Positions 17,580 to 27,812 of a stretch of 64,000 nucleotides of DNA are shown here, piece by piece (within the stretch, counting starts at the first letter, position 1; the number at the start of each line of letters is the position of its first letter). Both the position numbers and the translations under genes were made by a program. Source of the stretch: Pseudosulfitobacter pseudonitzschiae (GTDB taxonomy: Bacteria > Pseudomonadota > Alphaproteobacteria > Rhodobacterales > Rhodobacteraceae); assembly GCF_002222635.1 (NCBI RefSeq), contig NZ_CP022415.1, positions 1,054,001 through 1,118,000 on the forward strand, written 5' to 3'. Under the pieces are notes generated by a model that did not search any database, was not told the origin of the DNA, and worked only from the letters and a program-made list of their open reading frames with translations.

Positions 17580-18253
17580 CGCACCATTGGCACCACCATC
17601 GCCACGGCCCCCACCAACGCCAACCATCCGACACCTGTGTCGCTGGTACCCCAATTCTGCACCGCAACCGCAATCAGTGCCCAGATCACGGCAAGACCGT
17701 AGGTTGGTGCGCGGGCCAGCCATGTCTGCACCCCCATCGCTAGCAGGATTGCCAGCACCACAAAGACATAGGCTGCGGTGCTTTCGGTCATCCAGCCATA
17801 GCCTGCCGCCAGCAGGCCCAGCGACACGCAAGACGCTGCACTTAACCAGCCTGCATAAAGCCCCACGGGCCACGCCGCCCAAAGACCATCTAGCTGCGGG
17901 GTGCGGAACAGGGCGATCAGTGCTGTCACCAGCATCACCCAGATCAGGATGGTCGCCCAGACAGGGCTGAGCATCGCCACAGGCAACCATGTGGCCCCGA
18001 CGGCCAGCGACAGCGCCAACATTGGACGCATACCGGCCCATTCCGTCGGGCGTTTCAGGCCAAACAGGGCGCTGACGATCAACCAGACATAGATCAACCC
18101 CCAGATCGAAAACGCATAGCCCGCAGGCTGCACCGGCGGGTTGTCTTGCGAAATCGGGAACTGATCGGGATCAAATCCGCCGAACCCCGGCACCAGCAAG
18201 GGCGAGGCCGCAAAGGCGACGCTGAGGATCAGAACAAGGATGGCGAGGGGCAT
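17564..18253 (-). CDS. TspO/MBR-related membrane protein
   Basis: This encodes a 229-residue integral membrane protein with six or seven hydrophobic helices and many Trp residues. The block NPPVQPAGYAFSIWGLIYVWL is characteristic of the extended TspO/MBR (tryptophan-rich sensory protein) relatives in Rhodobacteraceae, which are longer than the five-helix TspO proper. Ligand and function are unknown; porphyrin or tetrapyrrole binding is a family-level possibility only. It converges on der and diverges from the DUF2235 gene across an 82-bp AT-rich gap that should carry both promoters. Confidence 0.7.
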   Translation of the reverse strand: MPLAILVLILSVAFAASPLLVPGFGGFDPDQFPISQDNPPVQPAGYAFSIWGLIYVWLIVSALFGLKRPTEWAGMRPMLALSLAVGATWLPVAMLSPVWATILIWVMLVTALIALFRTPQLDGLWAAWPVGLYAGWLSAASCVSLGLLAAGYGWMTESTAAYVFVVLAILLAMGVQTWLARAPTYGLAVIWALIAVAVQNWGTSDTGVGWLALVGAVAMVVPMVRSARL

Positions 18254-18335
18254 GATATTTACACTTCTAACGAGAAAGTTAATGTTGTTACCTATTCACC
18301 TAAGCCGTTTCATTGCACTGCCAAGGATTAATCCC

Positions 18336-19445
18336 ATGACCCGTATCGCCATTTTCTGCGATGGCACGTGGAATTCACCCACGATCGAAGAACCCACCAG
18401 CGTTCACAAGCTGCATCACACGTTGATAAGCGACCCCGCGCAGGGGCAGGTCTCGGCTTATTTCAAGGGGATTGGCACCGACGAGCGTTTTGACGGGCCG
18501 GTCAGGAAGTTCTTTAATAAATGGGGGGGCGGGATATTCGGCTGGGGTTTGGACGCCAAAGTGAAGCAGGCCTATCAGTTCATCGCACAGGTCTATCAGC
18601 CCGGAGACGAGATTTACCTTTTTGGCTTTTCGCGCGGGGCGTTCACCGCGCGGTCCGTGGGCGGAATGATCCGCAAGTGCGGCATTGTCACGGACACATC
18701 GCCCGATGGCATCAATGCCGCCTTTAAACTCTACCGCATGCCCGGAAAACGCAATCATCCGGACAAACCGCACATCCTGCGCGAACGCCGCGCTTTGTCG
18801 CCTGAATTTGCCACCTCGCAAGAGGATCTCGACTGGCGGAATGACGGCTCGGAACTGGTCAACATTGCGTATATCGGCGTCTGGGACACGGTTGGCGCGC
18901 GCGGCGTGCCGGTGGCCCTTTTTGGTTTTGTCGCATCGCTCTGGAACAAGCAGTACAAATTTCACGATATGGCCCTGTCCAGCCTTGTGCGCAGCGCCCG
19001 CCATGCGCTGGCGGTGGACGAACGGCGGTTGTTCTACCGGCCTGCGAAATGGGATAATCTGGACGATCAGGGCGGCAAAACAGGCCTGAACAAAGGCGAC
19101 ACCGGACCTACGCGCAAATACCAGCAGGTCTGGTTTGTCGGCACCCACAGCGTGGTCGGCGGCAGCGCTCGGGTGCAGCAGTTGTCAGCCTTTCCACTGC
19201 AATGGATTTACGAAGGGGCCACGGTGCTGAAACAGAAAGACGGGGTGCGCTTTCCCCATGTGGACGTGGATGCGCTGGTGGATACGGACGAGCTTGGGGG
19301 AAAAACCGGCTGGCTGTGGGACAAGCTGAACGGCTGGCGCGACGGGCCACAGCAGACATGGGAAATGCACTCATCCACCTATGCGCGGCTGCGCGGGCGT
19401 ACGGATTACCGCCCGCACAGCTTGCTCGGGATGTTTCCGGACTAG
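18336..19445 (+). CDS. DUF2235 alpha/beta hydrolase (Tle1-like phospholipase domain)
   Basis: This encodes a 369-residue protein of the DUF2235 family, the catalytic domain also found in type VI secretion phospholipase effectors (Tle1). The N-terminal IFCDGTWN block (residues 6-13) and the nucleophile elbow GFSRG with Ser99 are present. No signal peptide, membrane anchor or VgrG/PAAR fusion is seen, and no T6SS gene is nearby, so a housekeeping lipase or esterase is as likely as an effector. The start at 18336 is preceded by AAGGA. Its TAG interlocks with the serS stop within CTAG at 19442-19445. Confidence 0.85.
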   Translation: MTRIAIFCDGTWNSPTIEEPTSVHKLHHTLISDPAQGQVSAYFKGIGTDERFDGPVRKFFNKWGGGIFGWGLDAKVKQAYQFIAQVYQPGDEIYLFGFSRGAFTARSVGGMIRKCGIVTDTSPDGINAAFKLYRMPGKRNHPDKPHILRERRALSPEFATSQEDLDWRNDGSELVNIAYIGVWDTVGARGVPVALFGFVASLWNKQYKFHDMALSSLVRSARHALAVDERRLFYRPAKWDNLDDQGGKTGLNKGDTGPTRKYQQVWFVGTHSVVGGSARVQQLSAFPLQWIYEGATVLKQKDGVRFPHVDVDALVDTDELGGKTGWLWDKLNGWRDGPQQTWEMHSSTYARLRGRTDYRPHSLLGMFPD

Positions 19446-20734
19446 ATCAGCGTACCGTCTGCGCCCAGCTTGGTCTTGCCGCCCAGATAGGGTGCCAGCA
19501 CCTGCGGCAGATCGACCGAGCCGTCCGCCTGCTGGCCGTTTTCCAGCACCGCGATCAGGCAGCGCCCGACTGCCAGACCCGAACCGTTCAGCGTGTGCAC
19601 GAACTGCGGCTTGCCGCCGTCTGCTGGCTTGAACCGTGCGTTCATGCGGCGGGCCTGAAAATCACCCGTGGTCGAAACCGAGCTGATCTCGCGATAGGCA
19701 TCCTGACCGGGCAACCACGCCTCGATGTCATAGGTCCGGCGCGCGCCAAAACCCATGTCGCCGGTGCACAGGATCACAGTGCGATAGGGAATGCCCAGCC
19801 GCTCCAGCAGATCCTCGGCGCAGCGCAGCATCCGCTTTTGCTCGTTGTCCGATTCTGCGGGCAAGGTAACGCTGACCATCTCGACCTTTTCGAACTGGTG
19901 CTGGCGCAACATGCCCGATGTGTCACGCCCCGCACTGCCCGCTTCCGAGCGGAAGCACAGCGTGTGCGCGGTGTAGCGGCGCGGGAGGTTGCGTTCGTCG
20001 ATCACTTCGCCTGCGGCAATATAGGTCAGCGGCACTTCGGATGTGGGCACCAGCCAGTTGCCATCAGTGGTCTGATAGCTGTCTTCACCGAATTTGGGCA
20101 ACTTGTCGGTGCCGTACATAGCGTCGGATTTGACCAGAACGGGGGTGTTCGTTTCGGTCAGGCCGTTCACGTCTACGTGGGTGTCCAGCATGAATTGCGC
20201 CAGCGCACGGTGGATGCGCGCCACTGCGCCCGACAACAACACAAACCGGCTGCCGGAAATTTTTGCGGCGGTCTCGAAGTCCATCGACGGTGCAACGCCT
20301 TCCAGCTCGAAATGTTCGCGCGGGGTGAACTCAAAGCTGCGCGGCGTGCCCCAGCGGTTCACTTCGACGTTGTCGGCCTCGTCTGCGCCGTCGGGTACGT
20401 CATTTGCGGGCAGATTGGGGATGCGCGCCAGCTTGTCGGTCAATTGCGCATCCAGCGCCTTGGCCGCATCGTTCATCTCGGCGATCTCGGCTTTTTTGGC
20501 AGCCACCAGTGCGCGCAGGCGTTCGAACTCGGCTTCGTCGCCGCGTCCTTTGGCGGCGCCTACTTCCTTGCTGGCTTTGTTCTGCTCGGCCTGCGCGGTT
20601 TCAGCGGCCAGAATTTTGCCACGGCGCGCTTCGTCCAGCGACAACAGATCCGAAGATACCGGCGCATCCCCGCGGCGGGCAAGGGCCGCATCAAAAGCGG
20701 CGGGATTTTCACGGATGGCGCGGATATCGTGCAT
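19442..20734 (-). CDS. serS: Seryl-tRNA synthetase
   Basis: This encodes a 430-residue class II aminoacyl-tRNA synthetase that charges tRNA-Ser. The N-terminal [18 protein letters not shown] start is typical, followed by the long antiparallel coiled-coil arm (about residues 30-105, rich in Lys, Ala and Glu), then the catalytic core with class II motifs (for example [21 protein letters not shown] and the C-terminal [10 protein letters not shown]). The start at 20734 has AGAGGAA upstream. The frame stays open upstream for 1.5 kb, but that part is only the shadow of secD. Convergent with the DUF2235 gene. Confidence 0.98.
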   Translation of the reverse strand: MHDIRAIRENPAAFDAALARRGDAPVSSDLLSLDEARRGKILAAETAQAEQNKASKEVGAAKGRGDEAEFERLRALVAAKKAEIAEMNDAAKALDAQLTDKLARIPNLPANDVPDGADEADNVEVNRWGTPRSFEFTPREHFELEGVAPSMDFETAAKISGSRFVLLSGAVARIHRALAQFMLDTHVDVNGLTETNTPVLVKSDAMYGTDKLPKFGEDSYQTTDGNWLVPTSEVPLTYIAAGEVIDERNLPRRYTAHTLCFRSEAGSAGRDTSGMLRQHQFEKVEMVSVTLPAESDNEQKRMLRCAEDLLERLGIPYRTVILCTGDMGFGARRTYDIEAWLPGQDAYREISSVSTTGDFQARRMNARFKPADGGKPQFVHTLNGSGLAVGRCLIAVLENGQQADGSVDLPQVLAPYLGGKTKLGADGTLI

Positions 20735-20944
20735 GGTCTGTTCCTCTGAGCAATGTGTCAGCTTTGAGTCGGTGCGCGCCTTATGACCCATTGCGCCCCC
20801 GAAAGGTAGCCTCTGGATGGCCCGAAACGGGTCGAGATGCCGCAGATAAGTGCCATAAGCACCTTGCACACATGCCAAGCCACCCATAGGTTCTGCCAAA
20901 ATCGACATCAGGCCGATGAAGGCCGCCCAAAAGGACCAATCTAC

Positions 20945-21223
20945 ATGCAACAACTCGGCCAGTTCGTTCCCCTCATCCTGATCTTCGCTATCATGTATTT
21001 CCTGTTGATCCGCCCGCAGCAGAAAAAGGTCAAAGAACATCAGGCCATGGTTCAGGCGTTGCGCCGGGGTGATCAGGTCGTGACCCAGGGCGGCATCATC
21101 GGCAAAGTGATCAAGGTCAAGGAAGAGAACGAAGTCGAGATCGAAGTGGCGGATGGCGTAAAAGTGCGCGTTGTCCAAAGCACGATCGCGCAAGTGATCT
21201 CGAAAACCGAGCCAGCCAAGTAA
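20945..21223 (+). CDS. yajC: Sec translocon accessory subunit YajC
   Basis: This encodes a 92-residue inner-membrane protein with one N-terminal helix ([16 protein letters not shown]) followed by the diagnostic [17 protein letters not shown] segment and a small beta domain ([14 protein letters not shown]). YajC associates with SecDF in the holotranslocon. The start at 20945 has AAAGGA upstream and gives the normal length; a longer in-frame extension is not conserved in character. The stop is directly adjacent to the secD start (TAAATG), consistent with a yajC-secD-secF operon. Confidence 0.97.
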   Translation: MQQLGQFVPLILIFAIMYFLLIRPQQKKVKEHQAMVQALRRGDQVVTQGGIIGKVIKVKEENEVEIEVADGVKVRVVQSTIAQVISKTEPAK

Positions 21224-22885
21224 ATGCTGCAAATCGGTTTCTGGAAACGGCTGTTTATCTGGGGCCTGATTGCCCTTGGTTTGCTGTTGGCATTGCCGAA
21301 CGCGTTTTACACGCGGGTCGAGCAGTCGAATGATGCGGTCGCCGCCATCGAGGCCGGTGCCGATACCCCTGAAAATCAGGAAATTGCCGGGCAGTGGCCG
21401 GAATGGATGCCGTCGAACCTTGTGAATCTCGGGCTTGATCTGCGCGGCGGCGCGCATCTGCTGGCCGAAGTACAGGTAGCGGATGTCTACGAGACACGGA
21501 TGCAGGCCAGCTGGCCCGAAATCCGCGATGCGCTGCGCCCCGAGCGGGCCTCCGTGGGCACCATCCGTTTGCAAGATTCCGAACCGGGCACCCTGCGTAT
21601 TCGCATCAGCGAACCGGCGGGCATGCCCCGCGCGCTTGAGATCGTGCGCGGGCTGGCACGGCCCGTTCAGACACTGACCGGTGCGGGTTCCAGCGACATC
21701 GTGGCCAGCGGGCAGGGTGATCTGATCACCGTAACCCTCAGCGACGCCGAAAAACAGGCCACCGACGAACGCACCATGCAGCAATCGCTGGAAATCGTGC
21801 GCCGCCGCATCGACGAGGTCGGCACGCGCGAACCCACGATCCAGCGTCAGGGCACTGACCGGATCCTGATTCAGGTGCCGGGCATCGGTTCTGCCGGTGA
21901 ATTGAAGGCACTGTTGGGCACTACGGCCCAGTTGACGTTCAACCCCGTCGTGACCCGCACAACCGATGGCGCCACATCCGTGGGGCCGGGTGAAAAGCTG
22001 GTGCCGTCGCTGGACGAACAGGGCATGTTCTATGTGATCGAAACGGCTGCTGTCGTCTCGGGTGAAGACCTCGTGGACGCGCAGCCGACCTTTGACCAGA
22101 ACGGCGGCCCTGCGGTCAGCTTCCGCTTTGACTCTACCGGCGCTCGGCGTTTTGGCGATTATACGGCTGAAAACATCGGCAGCCCCTTTGCCATCGTGCT
22201 GGATAACGAAGTCGTCAGTGCCCCCGTGATCCAAAGCCATATTCCCGGCGGGTCGGGGATTATCACAGGGCGCTTCAACGTCGAACAGACCACAAAGCTG
22301 GCGGTTCTGTTGCGGGCCGGGGCGTTGCCTGCCGATATGAATTTTCTTGAAGAACGCACCATCGGCCCCGAATTGGGGCAGGACAGCATCGAGGCGGGCA
22401 AACTTGCCACGGCAGTGGCCTTTGCCGCTGTGCTGATCTTCATGGTGCTTTGCTACGGGCTGTTCGGTCTATTTGCCAACATCGCGTTGATCATCAACAT
22501 TGCGCTGATTTTTGGGCTGCTCAGCACCATTGGCGCCACGCTGACCCTGCCGGGCATTGCGGGCATCGTTCTGACGGTCGGTATGGCGGTGGACGCCAAT
22601 GTGCTGGTGTTCGAACGTATCCGCGAAGAGCTGAAATCGGCACGCGGGCCTGCACGGGCGATCGAACTTGGCTATGAAAAAGCACTCAGCGCCATTCTGG
22701 ATGCCAATATCACCACATTCATTACCGCCGTAATCCTGTTCGTCATGGGCTCTGGCCCGGTGCGCGGCTTTGCCATCACGCTGGGTCTGGGCATCCTGAC
22801 GTCCGTCTTCACCGCCGTTTTCGTGACGCGGTTGATGGTGGTCATGTGGTATGAACGCCGCCGCCCCAAGCAGATCGAGGTTTGA
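21224..22885 (+). CDS. secD: Protein translocase subunit SecD
   Basis: This encodes a 553-residue RND-superfamily subunit that uses the proton gradient to help pull secreted proteins across the inner membrane. There is one N-terminal helix, a large periplasmic P1 domain containing [13 protein letters not shown] near residue 70, and five C-terminal helices. The TM4-TM5 region carries [18 protein letters not shown], including the conserved Asp that takes part in proton flow. The start immediately follows the yajC stop and secF begins one base after the secD TGA. Confidence 0.98.
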   Translation: MLQIGFWKRLFIWGLIALGLLLALPNAFYTRVEQSNDAVAAIEAGADTPENQEIAGQWPEWMPSNLVNLGLDLRGGAHLLAEVQVADVYETRMQASWPEIRDALRPERASVGTIRLQDSEPGTLRIRISEPAGMPRALEIVRGLARPVQTLTGAGSSDIVASGQGDLITVTLSDAEKQATDERTMQQSLEIVRRRIDEVGTREPTIQRQGTDRILIQVPGIGSAGELKALLGTTAQLTFNPVVTRTTDGATSVGPGEKLVPSLDEQGMFYVIETAAVVSGEDLVDAQPTFDQNGGPAVSFRFDSTGARRFGDYTAENIGSPFAIVLDNEVVSAPVIQSHIPGGSGIITGRFNVEQTTKLAVLLRAGALPADMNFLEERTIGPELGQDSIEAGKLATAVAFAAVLIFMVLCYGLFGLFANIALIINIALIFGLLSTIGATLTLPGIAGIVLTVGMAVDANVLVFERIREELKSARGPARAIELGYEKALSAILDANITTFITAVILFVMGSGPVRGFAITLGLGILTSVFTAVFVTRLMVVMWYERRRPKQIEV

Positions 22886-22886
22886 T

Positions 22887-23855
22887 ATGCGTTTGAAACT
22901 GGTTCCCGACGAGACGCAATTTGACTTCTTTGGTCGCTGGAAGATGTGGCTGGGCATTTCTGCGTTGATGGTTGTAATCGGCTTTGGTTCGTTCCTGTTA
23001 CAGGGTCTGAACTTCGGCATCGACTTTCGCGGCGGCACAACGATCCGCACCGAAAGCACCCAACCGGTGGACATCGGAGTGTACCGCGATGCGATTGCGA
23101 CGCTGGAATTGGGTGACGTTTCGATCACCGAAGTGTTCGATCCCAGCTTTGGCGACGACCAGAACGTTGCGATGGTGCGTATTCAGGCCCAAGACGATCA
23201 GGAAGCCGTGACCACGCAGACCATCGAGGCAGTCGAAGCGGCGCTGGCAGAACAAGTGCCGGATATCAAGTTTATCTCGGTCCAATCCGTGGGCCCAAAG
23301 GTCTCGGGCGAGTTGATCCAGACGGCTGTGCTGGCTGTGGTTCTCGCGATCGGGGCGGTGCTGGTCTATATCTGGCTGCGGTTCGAATGGCAGTTTGCTT
23401 TGGGCGCTGTTGCGGCCCTTGTACATGACGTGATCCTGACCATCGGCGTGTTTTCAGAGCTGCAAATACGGTTCGATCTGGCGATTATCGCGGCACTGCT
23501 GACCATCGTGGGCTATTCGCTGAACGACACGGTGGTGGTATTTGACCGTGTCCGCGAGAACCTGCGCAAGTACAAAAAGCGCCCGCTGAAAGAGGTGTTG
23601 AACCTGTCGATCAACGAAACCCTCAGCCGGACGCTGATGACATCGCTGACCACGCTGCTGGCGCTGATCTCGCTTTATGTGCTTGGCGGCGACGTGATCC
23701 GCGGGTTCGTCTTTGCGATGATCTGGGGCGTGGTTGTGGGGACATATTCGTCGATCTTTGTCGCCTCGACCATCCTGCTGTATCTGGGCGTTAAGCGCGA
23801 TTGGACCAAACAGGACGGCAATACCGGCAACCAGTTTGCCAACATCGATGCCTGA
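22887..23855 (+). CDS. secF: Protein translocase subunit SecF
   Basis: This encodes a 322-residue partner of SecD. Diagnostic segments are the periplasmic GIDFRGGTTIRTE block and the TM4-region GYSLNDTVVVFDRVRENLRK with its conserved Asp. Six membrane helices are visible. The start at 22887 lies one base past the secD stop, so translation is probably coupled. The last codons overlap the ATG of the following TauE-like gene (23848). Confidence 0.98.
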   Translation: MRLKLVPDETQFDFFGRWKMWLGISALMVVIGFGSFLLQGLNFGIDFRGGTTIRTESTQPVDIGVYRDAIATLELGDVSITEVFDPSFGDDQNVAMVRIQAQDDQEAVTTQTIEAVEAALAEQVPDIKFISVQSVGPKVSGELIQTAVLAVVLAIGAVLVYIWLRFEWQFALGAVAALVHDVILTIGVFSELQIRFDLAIIAALLTIVGYSLNDTVVVFDRVRENLRKYKKRPLKEVLNLSINETLSRTLMTSLTTLLALISLYVLGGDVIRGFVFAMIWGVVVGTYSSIFVASTILLYLGVKRDWTKQDGNTGNQFANIDA

Positions 23856-24603
23856 TATCCTGTCAGAGGCTCTGGCTTTGCCGGGCCTCTGGCTGCTGGT
23901 CTGCGGTGCATTGATCGCAGGGATCGTGCGCGGTTTTTCCGGCTTTGGCACCGCAATGATCTATCTGCCGATTGCAGCACAGGTCATGCCGCCCATCTGG
24001 GCGATCCTTTCCTTGGTGATGCTGGACGTATTCGGGCCGATGCCCATCGTGCCACGCGCCTTGCGTCAGGCGCACCGCAGCGATCTGGTGTTGCTGCTGT
24101 TGGGCACCATCTGCCTGTTGCCCGTGGGGCTGGCGCTGCTGGCGCTGATGTCGGGCGAAACATACCGCTATCTTGTGTGTATCCTGTCGCTGGCGCTGGT
24201 TACCTGTCTGGCGCTGGGGCTGCGCTATCACGGTCGGCTGACACCGCCGCTGGTGGGGGGCATCGGCGCGCTGGCGGGGTTTTCGGGTGGCCTGAGTGGC
24301 GTGCCGGGGCCACCGGTGATTCTGTTCTATATGGCCAGCGCACTGCCGGTGGCGGTGGTGCGGGCGAATGTGCTGCTTTATTTGTTCGCCTTTGATTTCC
24401 TGTTGGTCGGAGTGCTTGCCCTGCGCGGCGATCTGGTCTGGCTGCCTGTGGTGATTGGTCTGCTTTTGGCGGTGCCGTCGATGATCGGCAATATGATCGG
24501 CGCTGCCATTTTCAACCCGGATAAAGCTGGCATATACCGTAGTGTTGCCTATGTGGTTGTGGCAAGCTCGGCCATTATGGGCCTGCCTGTCTGGGGGAAT
24601 TAA
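23848..24603 (+). CDS. TauE/SafE family membrane permease
   Basis: This encodes a 251-residue protein with about eight hydrophobic helices in two repeats, each starting with a Gly-rich turn (VRGFSGFGTAMIYLP and ALAGFSGGLSGVPGPPV), the hallmark of the TauE/SafE (DUF81) family of putative sulfite, sulfonate or organic anion exporters. The substrate is unknown. The ATG overlaps the end of secF by eight bases and the next gene begins two bases after the stop, so it is embedded in the sec operon. Confidence 0.88.
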   Translation: MPDILSEALALPGLWLLVCGALIAGIVRGFSGFGTAMIYLPIAAQVMPPIWAILSLVMLDVFGPMPIVPRALRQAHRSDLVLLLLGTICLLPVGLALLALMSGETYRYLVCILSLALVTCLALGLRYHGRLTPPLVGGIGALAGFSGGLSGVPGPPVILFYMASALPVAVVRANVLLYLFAFDFLLVGVLALRGDLVWLPVVIGLLLAVPSMIGNMIGAAIFNPDKAGIYRSVAYVVVASSAIMGLPVWGN

Positions 24604-24604
24604 G

Positions 24605-24958
24605 ATGCGTCTGAATGAAGTGACCTATAACGACGCCAAGCCCGTCGAGGGGTATGGCCCCGGCTTTTTCCGCATCGGCGGCGAAGTGTTTCAGGGCGCA
24701 GTGCTGACTGGTCCGGATGGCACGCAAATCTGGGATGGCTATGATGCCCCCGAGGCGCTGCTGGCGCTGGCGGGCCGGATTGATGTGCTATTTATGGGCA
24801 CCGGTGCCGAAATTGCCCACATCCCCACTGGTCTGCGCACCCAACTGGAAGAGGCCGGTGTCGGCGTCGAGGTGATGGCCTCACCCGCAGCGGCGCGCAC
24901 CTATAATGTACTGCTCAGCGAAGGTCGCCGCATTGCGCTGGCGATGTTGCCCGTCTGA
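24605..24958 (+). CDS. Mth938-like domain protein
   Basis: This encodes a 117-residue soluble protein of the Mth938/DUF498 (NDUFAF3-like) fold. Visible family features are the N-terminal GYGPGFFRIGGEVFQGAVL strand pair, the G-T-G-A-E turn and the C-terminal AARTYNVLLSEGRRIALAMLP segment. Genes of this family often lie beside secDF in alphaproteobacteria, and the mitochondrial relative helps assemble respiratory complex I. That role here is only an inference. AGGGC-rich sequence separates it from ccmA by 76 bases. Confidence 0.88.
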   Translation: MRLNEVTYNDAKPVEGYGPGFFRIGGEVFQGAVLTGPDGTQIWDGYDAPEALLALAGRIDVLFMGTGAEIAHIPTGLRTQLEEAGVGVEVMASPAAARTYNVLLSEGRRIALAMLPV

Positions 24959-25034
24959 GAGGGCGGCGCGGGCAGATGTGGTCGCCCCGCTGAAAGGGGT
25001 TTCCGCAAGTGTGTGCATCCGCTAGGTCTGCCTG

Positions 25035-25655
25035 ATGGAATTGAATGTATCCGATCTGTCTGTGGCGCGCGGTGGCGTGCCGGTGCTGGCAGGTGTCAGC
25101 CTGTCGCTGTCACCCGGTCAGGCGCTAGTGCTGCGCGGACCGAACGGGTCGGGCAAAACCACGCTTTTGCGCACCATCGCCGGTCTGCAACCCGCACTGG
25201 CCGGCCATGTGACGGGCGCCGAGGATCGCATCGCCTATGCGGGGCACGCCGACGGGCTGAAGGCGATGCTGACTGTAACCGAGAACCTGATATTCTGGGC
25301 GGCGGTTTTTGGCACGCGGGACGTGGCACAGGCGATGGCGGCCTTTGCGCTGACGCCGCTGGCGGATCGTCTGGCGGGCACGCTGTCGGCGGGGCAGAAA
25401 CGGCGACTGGGGTTGGCGCGGTTGCTGGTCACGGGCCGCGAAATCTGGGTGCTGGACGAGCCAACCGTTTCACTGGACGCAGACGCTGTGGCGCTGTTTG
25501 CGGGTGCAGTGCACGCGCATCTGGCGGCGGGCGGCATGGCGCTGATTGCCACGCATATTGATTTGGGGCTGGAAGCGGCGGTGCTGGATGTCTCTCCGTT
25601 TCGCGTGACGCATGAGGCCACACGACTGGGTGCCAGCGACGAGGCGTTTCTGTGA
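25035..25655 (+). CDS. ccmA: Heme exporter ATP-binding protein CcmA
   Basis: This encodes a 206-residue ABC ATPase of the cytochrome c maturation (System I) machinery. With CcmB it powers release of holo-CcmE from CcmC. Walker A is GPNGSGKTT near residue 37, the signature is [13 protein letters not shown] near 118, and Walker B is [12 protein letters not shown] near 137. The final bases overlap the ccmB GTG start (GTGA at 25652-25655), so the two are coupled. Confidence 0.95.
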   Translation: MELNVSDLSVARGGVPVLAGVSLSLSPGQALVLRGPNGSGKTTLLRTIAGLQPALAGHVTGAEDRIAYAGHADGLKAMLTVTENLIFWAAVFGTRDVAQAMAAFALTPLADRLAGTLSAGQKRRLGLARLLVTGREIWVLDEPTVSLDADAVALFAGAVHAHLAAGGMALIATHIDLGLEAAVLDVSPFRVTHEATRLGASDEAFL

Positions 25656-26308
25656 GGGCGCTGCTGGTGCGCGACCTGCGTCTGGCTCTGCGGGCGGGGG
25701 GCGGCTTTGGCCTTGGGCTGGCGTTTTTCCTGATTGTCGTGGTGCTGGTGCCGTTCAGCGTGGGGCCACAACCCGAATTGCTGGGGCGCATCGCAGCGGG
25801 CGTGTTGTGGCTGGCGGCATTGCTGGCCTGTCTGCTGTCGCTGGACCGTATTCTGGCGCTGGATTTCGAGGATGGCACGCTGGACGTGCTGGCAACTGCC
25901 CCGCTGCCGCTGGAGGCGGCGCTGAGCGTCAAGGCGCTGGCGCACTGGCTGACCACGGGGGTGCCGTTGGTGGTGGCTGCTCCTGTGCTGGCGGTGCTGC
26001 TGAACCTGCCTGTAGCGGGCTACGGCGGGCTGGTGTTGTCGCTGTTGCTGGGCACGCCCGCGCTGTCGGTGATCGGCACCTTTGGTGCGGCGCTGACCGT
26101 GGGGATCAAACGCGGCGGGTTGCTGTTGTCGCTGCTGGTGCTGCCGCTCTATGTGCCCACGCTGATTTTCGGCGCCGAAGCCGCGCGGCGCAGTGCCGCC
26201 GGACTGGACGCCGCAACCCCGCTGTTGATGCTGGCGGGGATCAGCGCGGGTGTGCTGGCGCTGATGCCCTTTGCCAGTGCCGCCGTCCTGCGCGTCAACT
26301 TGCGGTGA
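25652..26308 (+). CDS. ccmB: Heme exporter permease CcmB
   Basis: This encodes a 218-residue protein with six membrane helices and the CcmB-type [18 protein letters not shown] block near residue 70. It pairs with CcmA in an ABC complex. The GTG start is decided by its 4-base overlap with the ccmA TGA and by the typical [18 protein letters not shown]-terminus. ccmC follows after 63 bases. Confidence 0.94.
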   Translation: MRALLVRDLRLALRAGGGFGLGLAFFLIVVVLVPFSVGPQPELLGRIAAGVLWLAALLACLLSLDRILALDFEDGTLDVLATAPLPLEAALSVKALAHWLTTGVPLVVAAPVLAVLLNLPVAGYGGLVLSLLLGTPALSVIGTFGAALTVGIKRGGLLLSLLVLPLYVPTLIFGAEAARRSAAGLDAATPLLMLAGISAGVLALMPFASAAVLRVNLR

Positions 26309-26371
26309 GCGCATTGCCGCAGCCGTGCGACGGGGATTGAGCCCGTGCGCCGAACCCATTAGGAAAACGCC

Positions 26372-27121
26372 ATGTCATTGTGGGAATATGCCAATCCGGT
26401 CAAGTTTCTGCGCCTCAGCGAACGGGTTCTGCCGTGGCTGTGGGCGTTGGCTGCGCTGTGTCTGATCGGCGGGCTGGCGTGGGGGTATTTCGGCACGCCC
26501 GATGACTACCGCCAAGGGTCGACCGTCAAGATCATCTATATCCATGTTCCTGCGGCGCTGATGGCGATTAACGGCTGGTTCATGATGCTGGTTGCCTCGT
26601 TGGTCTGGTTGATCCGTCGCCACCATGTCAGCGCGCTGGCCGCGCGGGCTGCGGCACCCGTGGGTGTGACGATGACGCTGATCGCGCTGATCACCGGTGC
26701 TGTTTGGGGCCAGCCGATGTGGGGCACGTGGTGGGCGTGGGATCCGCGACTGACCTCGTTTCTGATCCTGTTTTTGTTTTATCTGGGCTATATGGCGCTG
26801 TGGTCCGCAATCGAAGACCCCGACACCGCTGCCGATCTGACCTCGGTTCTGTGTCTTGTGGGTTCGGTTTTTGCGGTGCTCTCGCGCTATGCGGTCAACT
26901 TCTGGAACCAGGGGCTGCATCAGGGCGCGTCGCTGTCGCTGGACAAGGAAGAAAACGTGGCGGATGTGTTTTATTTCCCGCTGCTGGTGTGCATTGCGGG
27001 CTTTGTCCTGCTGTTTCTGGCGCTGGTTCTCTATCGGACCGGCACCGAGATTCGCGTGCGCCGCACCCGTGCATTGCGGGCGCGTTACGATCAACGACAG
27101 GGTCGGGGGGCAGGGGTATGA
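26372..27121 (+). CDS. ccmC: Heme-handling protein CcmC
   Basis: This encodes a 249-residue inner-membrane protein of the heme-handling family, which loads heme onto CcmE. The tryptophan-rich WWD domain (WGQPMWGTWWAWDPRLTS) lies near residue 110, flanked by the conserved heme-ligand histidines in YIHVPAAL and in NQGLHQGASL. Six helices are visible. AGGAAAA precedes the ATG. The stop overlaps the ccmD start (ATGA). Confidence 0.97.
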   Translation: MSLWEYANPVKFLRLSERVLPWLWALAALCLIGGLAWGYFGTPDDYRQGSTVKIIYIHVPAALMAINGWFMMLVASLVWLIRRHHVSALAARAAAPVGVTMTLIALITGAVWGQPMWGTWWAWDPRLTSFLILFLFYLGYMALWSAIEDPDTAADLTSVLCLVGSVFAVLSRYAVNFWNQGLHQGASLSLDKEENVADVFYFPLLVCIAGFVLLFLALVLYRTGTEIRVRRTRALRARYDQRQGRGAGV

Positions 27122-27276
27122 TGCCAGAGTTGGGCAAATATGCCGTTGCGGTGTGGTCCGCCTATGGCGCGACCGCTGCTTTGCTGGTGGCGTTGGTGAT
27201 TGCCACGCTGCTGCGCGGACGCCGCGTGCGCGCCGAGATGCAGCACGCCGAAGCCAGGGAACGCACCGATGCCTAG
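27118..27276 (+). CDS. ccmD: Heme exporter small subunit CcmD
   Basis: This encodes a 52-residue single-pass membrane protein (helix about residues 13-33) with the typical KYAVAVWSAYGATAALL and following RRRVRAEM-like basic cytoplasmic stretch. CcmD helps release CcmE from the CcmABC complex. It overlaps ccmC by 4 bases and ccmG by 8 bases. A second ATG directly follows the first, so the start could be 27121. Confidence 0.9.
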   Translation: MMPELGKYAVAVWSAYGATAALLVALVIATLLRGRRVRAEMQHAEARERTDA

Positions 27277-27808
27277 ACTGTCGCCCATGATGATCGCACC
27301 GCCCCTGGTCTTTGCCGCCTTTGTGGCGCTGGCCGCGTTCGGCATGTTCCGTGATGACCCCGAGGGCTTGCCCTCGACGCTGGTGGGGCAGCCGGTGCCA
27401 GCGATCACCACCGAAACGCTTGCGGATTATCCCGGTGTCACGCCGGATATGTTTGCGCAAGGCGAGGTGACGCTGGTGAACTTCTGGGCCAGCTGGTGCC
27501 CGCCCTGTCGCGCCGAGCATCCGCGCCTGTTGCAAATGCAGGCAGACGGGCTGACGATCATCGGCGTGAACTACAAGGACCAAAAGGGCACCGCGACGTC
27601 CTATCTGGAGGATGATGGCAATCCGTTTGCCGCAGTTGCCTTTGACCCTGCGGGGCGTACCGGCATCGACTGGGGTGTGACCGCCCCGCCTGAGACATTC
27701 ATCGTAGATGGCGACGGCACTGTGCTGTTTCGGTTTGTCGGCCCGCTGGTGGGCAGCGATTACGAACAGCGGTTTCTGCCTGCACTGGAAGCCGCGCAGG
27801 CAGATTGA
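27269..27808 (+). CDS. ccmG: Thiol:disulfide interchange protein CcmG (DsbE)
   Basis: This encodes a 179-residue membrane-anchored thioredoxin-like protein that keeps apocytochrome c cysteines reduced in the periplasm. An N-terminal helix (about residues 8-26) is followed by a thioredoxin fold with the NFWASWCPPC active site (Cys77 and Cys80) and a conserved Tyr/Gly-rich insert (GVNYKDQKGTA). The TAPPETFIVD stretch holds the cis-proline. It overlaps ccmD by eight bases. The other maturation genes (ccmE, ccmF, ccmH/I) are not in this window. Confidence 0.95.
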   Translation: MPRLSPMMIAPPLVFAAFVALAAFGMFRDDPEGLPSTLVGQPVPAITTETLADYPGVTPDMFAQGEVTLVNFWASWCPPCRAEHPRLLQMQADGLTIIGVNYKDQKGTATSYLEDDGNPFAAVAFDPAGRTGIDWGVTAPPETFIVDGDGTVLFRFVGPLVGSDYEQRFLPALEAAQAD

Positions 27809-27812
27809 GTCG

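Noticed and set aside
20735-22240. Long minus-strand open frame upstream of and in frame with serS, opposite secD
   Set aside because: It is the mirror of secD and yajC codon bias; SerS has its own start and ribosome-binding site at 20734.
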